Origin: Nitrospirota bacterium
GTDB lineage: Bacteria > Nitrospirota_A > Leptospirillia > Leptospirillales > Leptospirillaceae
Length of the DNA stretch: 26,398 nt
NCBI GenBank assembly: GCA_021838765.1
Contig: JAKCCY010000028.1
Coordinates: forward strand, 1-26,398
Direction of reading: 5' to 3'
Part shown: piece after piece, positions 23,623-26,398 of the stretch
Position numbering within the stretch: the first letter of the stretch is position 1
Layout: each line of letters begins with the position of its first letter
Made by a program: the position numbers and the translations under genes
Notes under the pieces: generated by a model
What the model was told of the DNA's origin: nothing
Seen by the model: the letters and a program-made list of their open reading frames with translations, nothing else
The model's database searches: none

Positions 23623-25137
23623 TTAAAAACCACCCGAAAGACTTGCGAGAGGCGAAGCGGAACTTACCTGTCCAAGGAGATGAGTTACACTAACATGCAG
23701 CATTGATAGCAAGGCGTTCGGCTGGACTCCAAGCCATACAACAATCACAAGGAGAGGAAGCAATGAAGCCCATTCGTATCGATTCATATCTGGCAATGCC
23801 CAGGAACGGGGTTCGTACTTGCCCCAAACAACTTTTGAAAGGAGGTAAAGCATATACAACGCTGCCAAAATAATTCCGATTGCAGCAATAACACCGACTG
23901 CCGCATTTGCCCTGAAAGCACCAAGAAGAACCAGGAACTCCCCAACAAAAGAATTCAGACCAGGAAGTCCAAGGGATGAAAGAGAAAAGATGACCAGCAT
24001 AGTGGAAAAAACTGGCATGACCTTTGCGATCCCACCATAGTCAGAAAGAAGTCTTGAGTGCGTTCTGTCATAGAGAACCCCTACGCAGAGAAAGAGTGCG
24101 CCTGTAGTCACACCATGATTGATCATCTGAAGGATTGCGCCTTCCACTCCCTGAGCATTGAAGACAAAGATTCCCAATGTGACAAATCCCATATGACTCA
24201 CCGAAGAATAAGCAATCAGCTTTTTCATATCTTCCTGGGCGAGTGCCATCATTGCTCCCCAAATAATTCCAATGAGGGATAGCGCAAAAATGAAACCAGT
24301 GAAAAAGACTGAAGCTTTTGGAAACATCGGCAAGGAAAAGCGGATAAAACCGTATGCACCCATTTTCAGCATGACTGATGCAAGGATGACCGATCCAGCC
24401 GTGGGAGCTTCAACATGGGCATCTGGCAACCATGTATGAAAAGGGAACATCGGAACCTTTACCGCAAATGCAAGGAATAGGGCCACAAAAGCAAAATCCT
24501 GGAAAATGGGGGAATAATGCTGCCCCATCAGGGAAACAATATTGAAGGTATGGCCACCTTCGAAGTAGAGAGAAATGATCGCCAGAAGCAGAAAGAGGGA
24601 ACCTGCCAGAGTGTATAAAAAGAACTTGATGGTGGCATAGATTCGGTTAGGTCCACCCCAGACACCGATGATCAGGAACATCGGAATCAGCATGGCTTCC
24701 CAGAAAACATAGAAAAGAATAAAGTCCATGGCTGCAAAAACCCCGATCATCGCACCTTCGAGGACCAGGATTGCAATCATGAATTCAGTGACACGTTTAT
24801 TGATTCCGACCCAACTTGTAAAAATGCACATCGGCATCAATAAGGTCGTCATAATGATAAGAACGAGACTGATACCATCAATGCCAAGGGTGTAATGAAT
24901 ATTTGCGAAAGGGATCCAAAGATGATCCTCAGCAAACTGCATCTGGAACGTTCCCGGATTGCCCCCGATCAGAAGAGTCAGGGAGGCAATAAACTCAATA
25001 ACCGTAATTCCGACTGCAACCCACTTTACCGTTGTATCAGAATTTTTCATTTTCATAAAAGGAAGTAAAAAAATCCCCCCGACAATAGGGAAAAAGATCA
25101 AGAAAGTCAGAATCGGGATCGAGAGAAAGGTCATCAT
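23623..25137 (-). CDS. nuoM: NADH-quinone oxidoreductase subunit M
   Basis: This antiporter-like membrane subunit of complex I has 504 residues, the expected size. The key pumping residues are present: Glu147 in VFWEAMLIPM, Lys227 in AVKVPMFPFHTWLPDAHVEA and Lys258 in SVMLKMGAYG, with QEDMKKLIAYSSVSHMGF in the next helix. About 14 membrane helices are predicted. Two adjacent Met codons open the frame; GAGGA lies just upstream, so the second Met (25134) may be the real start. It follows nuoL by 29 bases. Confidence 0.95.
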   Translation of the reverse strand: MMTFLSIPILTFLIFFPIVGGIFLLPFMKMKNSDTTVKWVAVGITVIEFIASLTLLIGGNPGTFQMQFAEDHLWIPFANIHYTLGIDGISLVLIIMTTLLMPMCIFTSWVGINKRVTEFMIAILVLEGAMIGVFAAMDFILFYVFWEAMLIPMFLIIGVWGGPNRIYATIKFFLYTLAGSLFLLLAIISLYFEGGHTFNIVSLMGQHYSPIFQDFAFVALFLAFAVKVPMFPFHTWLPDAHVEAPTAGSVILASVMLKMGAYGFIRFSLPMFPKASVFFTGFIFALSLIGIIWGAMMALAQEDMKKLIAYSSVSHMGFVTLGIFVFNAQGVEGAILQMINHGVTTGALFLCVGVLYDRTHSRLLSDYGGIAKVMPVFSTMLVIFSLSSLGLPGLNSFVGEFLVLLGAFRANAAVGVIAAIGIILAALYMLYLLSKVVWGKYEPRSWALPDMNRYEWASLLPLLVIVVWLGVQPNALLSMLHVSVTHLLGQVSSASPLASLSGGF

Positions 25138-25166
25138 GTTCCTCGGTTCAGGGTTAATTCACTCAA

Positions 25167-26398
25167 TTATCGAATAAAGAGAAATACACTTACCATGCCA
25201 AAAAGGCCAATAGCCATAACCAATGCATAGTTTTGCAACTGGCCTGTCTGAAGACGACGAAGGGAAGCAGCACTCGTTTGGCAAAACTCGGCTACGCCAT
25301 TGACAATCCCGTCGATTACACCCTTATCAACTTCTTTCCATAATAGGAATGACAGAAAAATAGTTGGTTTGACAAAGACAAGATCGTAAAACTCATCAAA
25401 GAACCATTTGTTGAGAGAGAGAGAATAAAGCCGCTTGAACTGATGAGCCATCCGCTGCGGAACAGTCGATGGTTTGGCATATAGAAAATATGCCAGGAGA
25501 ATGCCAACGAGACCCACAATAACCGATATGGCTTTCAGAGAATCTTCTGAAAGTTCGGGCCGTGCAGTTGGATGAGGAACAGTCATCGACTGGGAGAGGA
25601 ATCCGACGATATCGTAATGATTACCTGCCCATCCGGCCGTAAGAGCCATAAATGAGAGAAAAATCAGTGGAAATGTCATCACAAGAGGACTTTCATGAGG
25701 AGCGTGGCCCTCATGACCATGATGATGTTCTCCTTCGGAAAAATTTTCCTTGCCCAGGAACACAACAAAGACTAAACGAAAGGTATAAAAAGCGGTCAGC
25801 ATTGCAGTCAGTACTCCGATCATCCAGAAGATATGACCGGTCGGACCGGACTGGAACGCTTCAGACAAGATAAGATCTTTTGAATAAAAACCGGCGAAGG
25901 GAGGGATACCGGAGAGGGCAAGAGACCCTATCATCATGGTGGCAAAAGTAATCTTCATCGCACGGGACAGGCCGCCCATTCTAAAAATATCCTGTTCTCC
26001 GGACATTGAATGAATAACGGATCCGGCACCCAAAAAGAGCAACGCTTTAAAAAAGCCGTGTGTCAGAAGATGAAAAATACCTGCGCCATACGCTCCAATG
26101 CCACAAGCCATGACCATATAACCAAGCTGGCTCATTGTCGAATAGGCGACAATTTTCTTGATATCCCTTTGCGTCAATGCAATTGTAGCAGCAACAACAG
26201 CCGTCAATGCTCCGGTCCACGCAACGACAGACATGGCAACGGCCGACGCATTATAAATAGGATTAAGCCTGACAATCATGAAGATACCTGCAGTCACCAT
26301 CGTTGCTGCATGGATCAATGCAGAAATGGGCGTTGGACCTTCCATGGCATCCGGCAGCCAGGGATGAAGCGGCAATTGGGCAGATTTACCTACAGCAC
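25167..26398 (-). CDS. nuoL: NADH-quinone oxidoreductase subunit L, C-terminal part
   Basis: The frame is open to the right edge, so the N-terminal third is missing. The visible part begins in AVGKSAQLPLHPWLPDAMEGPTP, the central Lys-containing helix of NuoL. It continues through ALIHAATMVTAGIF, RDIKKIVAYSTMSQLGYM and GIPPFAGFYSKD. The C-terminal extension follows, with the amphipathic lateral-helix region (EFYDLVFVKPTIFLSFLLWKEVD) and a last membrane helix ending at TAA (25169-25167). A His-rich loop (EGEHHHGHEGHAPHES) occurs between two helices. The lateral helix distinguishes NuoL from NuoM and NuoN. The remaining nuo genes presumably lie beyond the edge. Confidence 0.95.
   Translation of the reverse strand, partial: AVGKSAQLPLHPWLPDAMEGPTPISALIHAATMVTAGIFMIVRLNPIYNASAVAMSVVAWTGALTAVVAATIALTQRDIKKIVAYSTMSQLGYMVMACGIGAYGAGIFHLLTHGFFKALLFLGAGSVIHSMSGEQDIFRMGGLSRAMKITFATMMIGSLALSGIPPFAGFYSKDLILSEAFQSGPTGHIFWMIGVLTAMLTAFYTFRLVFVVFLGKENFSEGEHHHGHEGHAPHESPLVMTFPLIFLSFMALTAGWAGNHYDIVGFLSQSMTVPHPTARPELSEDSLKAISVIVGLVGILLAYFLYAKPSTVPQRMAHQFKRLYSLSLNKWFFDEFYDLVFVKPTIFLSFLLWKEVDKGVIDGIVNGVAEFCQTSAASLRRLQTGQLQNYALVMAIGLFGMVSVFLFIR

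Noticed and set aside
1..26398. CRISPR arrays, prophage, rRNA genes or riboswitches
   Set aside because: No regularly spaced direct repeats, phage structural genes, rRNA sequence or recognisable riboswitch core were seen.

Overview
The window looks like chromosome from an acidophilic, iron-oxidising Nitrospirota bacterium of the Leptospirillum type. This is an inference from gene content, the general look of the proteins and a moderate GC content judged by eye; no database was searched. All gene names rest on motifs and family resemblance read from the sequence.

Layout. (1) 1-1345 is a small insertion-sequence graveyard: the 5' part of a TnpB gene runs off the left edge on the minus strand, followed by a decayed IS256-type transposase tail and a tRNA-Gly(CCC), also on the minus strand. 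(2) 1334-1636 (minus) is a ThiS-like sulfur carrier whose reading frame continues about 30 residues past the usual terminal Gly-Gly and stops inside the tRNA gene. (3) 1728-12272 (plus) is a type II secretion operon in the order gspC-D-E-F-G-N-L-M-[decayed tnpB]-K. gspH, I, J and O are not present. A TPR protein gene follows at 12357-12962. (4) 12980-13430 is a self-contained unit: a promoter, a 5'-UTR hairpin, a gene for a secreted His-rich protein and a strong intrinsic terminator. (5) 13658-16687 (plus) holds a DUF692-type (MNIO-like) protein with a long extra C-terminal domain, a CheW-CheZ fusion protein and a small YggX-like Fe(II)-trafficking protein with two added CxxC pairs. (6) A 14-bp-stem bidirectional terminator at 16717-16750 separates these from a minus-strand block that reads nuoL (partial, right edge), nuoM, nuoN, lexA, a small membrane protein, a SWIM/SNF2 helicase and a proline-dehydrogenase-like protein, all with short gaps or overlaps.

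How the genes work together. The gsp genes would build an inner-membrane platform, ATPase, pseudopilus and secretin for export of folded periplasmic proteins. NuoLMN are the proton-pumping membrane arm of complex I, which in Fe(II)-oxidising autotrophs is usually thought to run in reverse to make NADH. lexA sits directly behind nuoN. The most notable points are the DUF692 protein and its possible fused partner domain next to a secreted Cys/His-rich polypeptide, the CheW-CheZ fusion, a proline-dehydrogenase fold lacking its substrate-carboxylate residues, the tailed ThiS, and a frameshifted tnpB relic inside the secretion operon.
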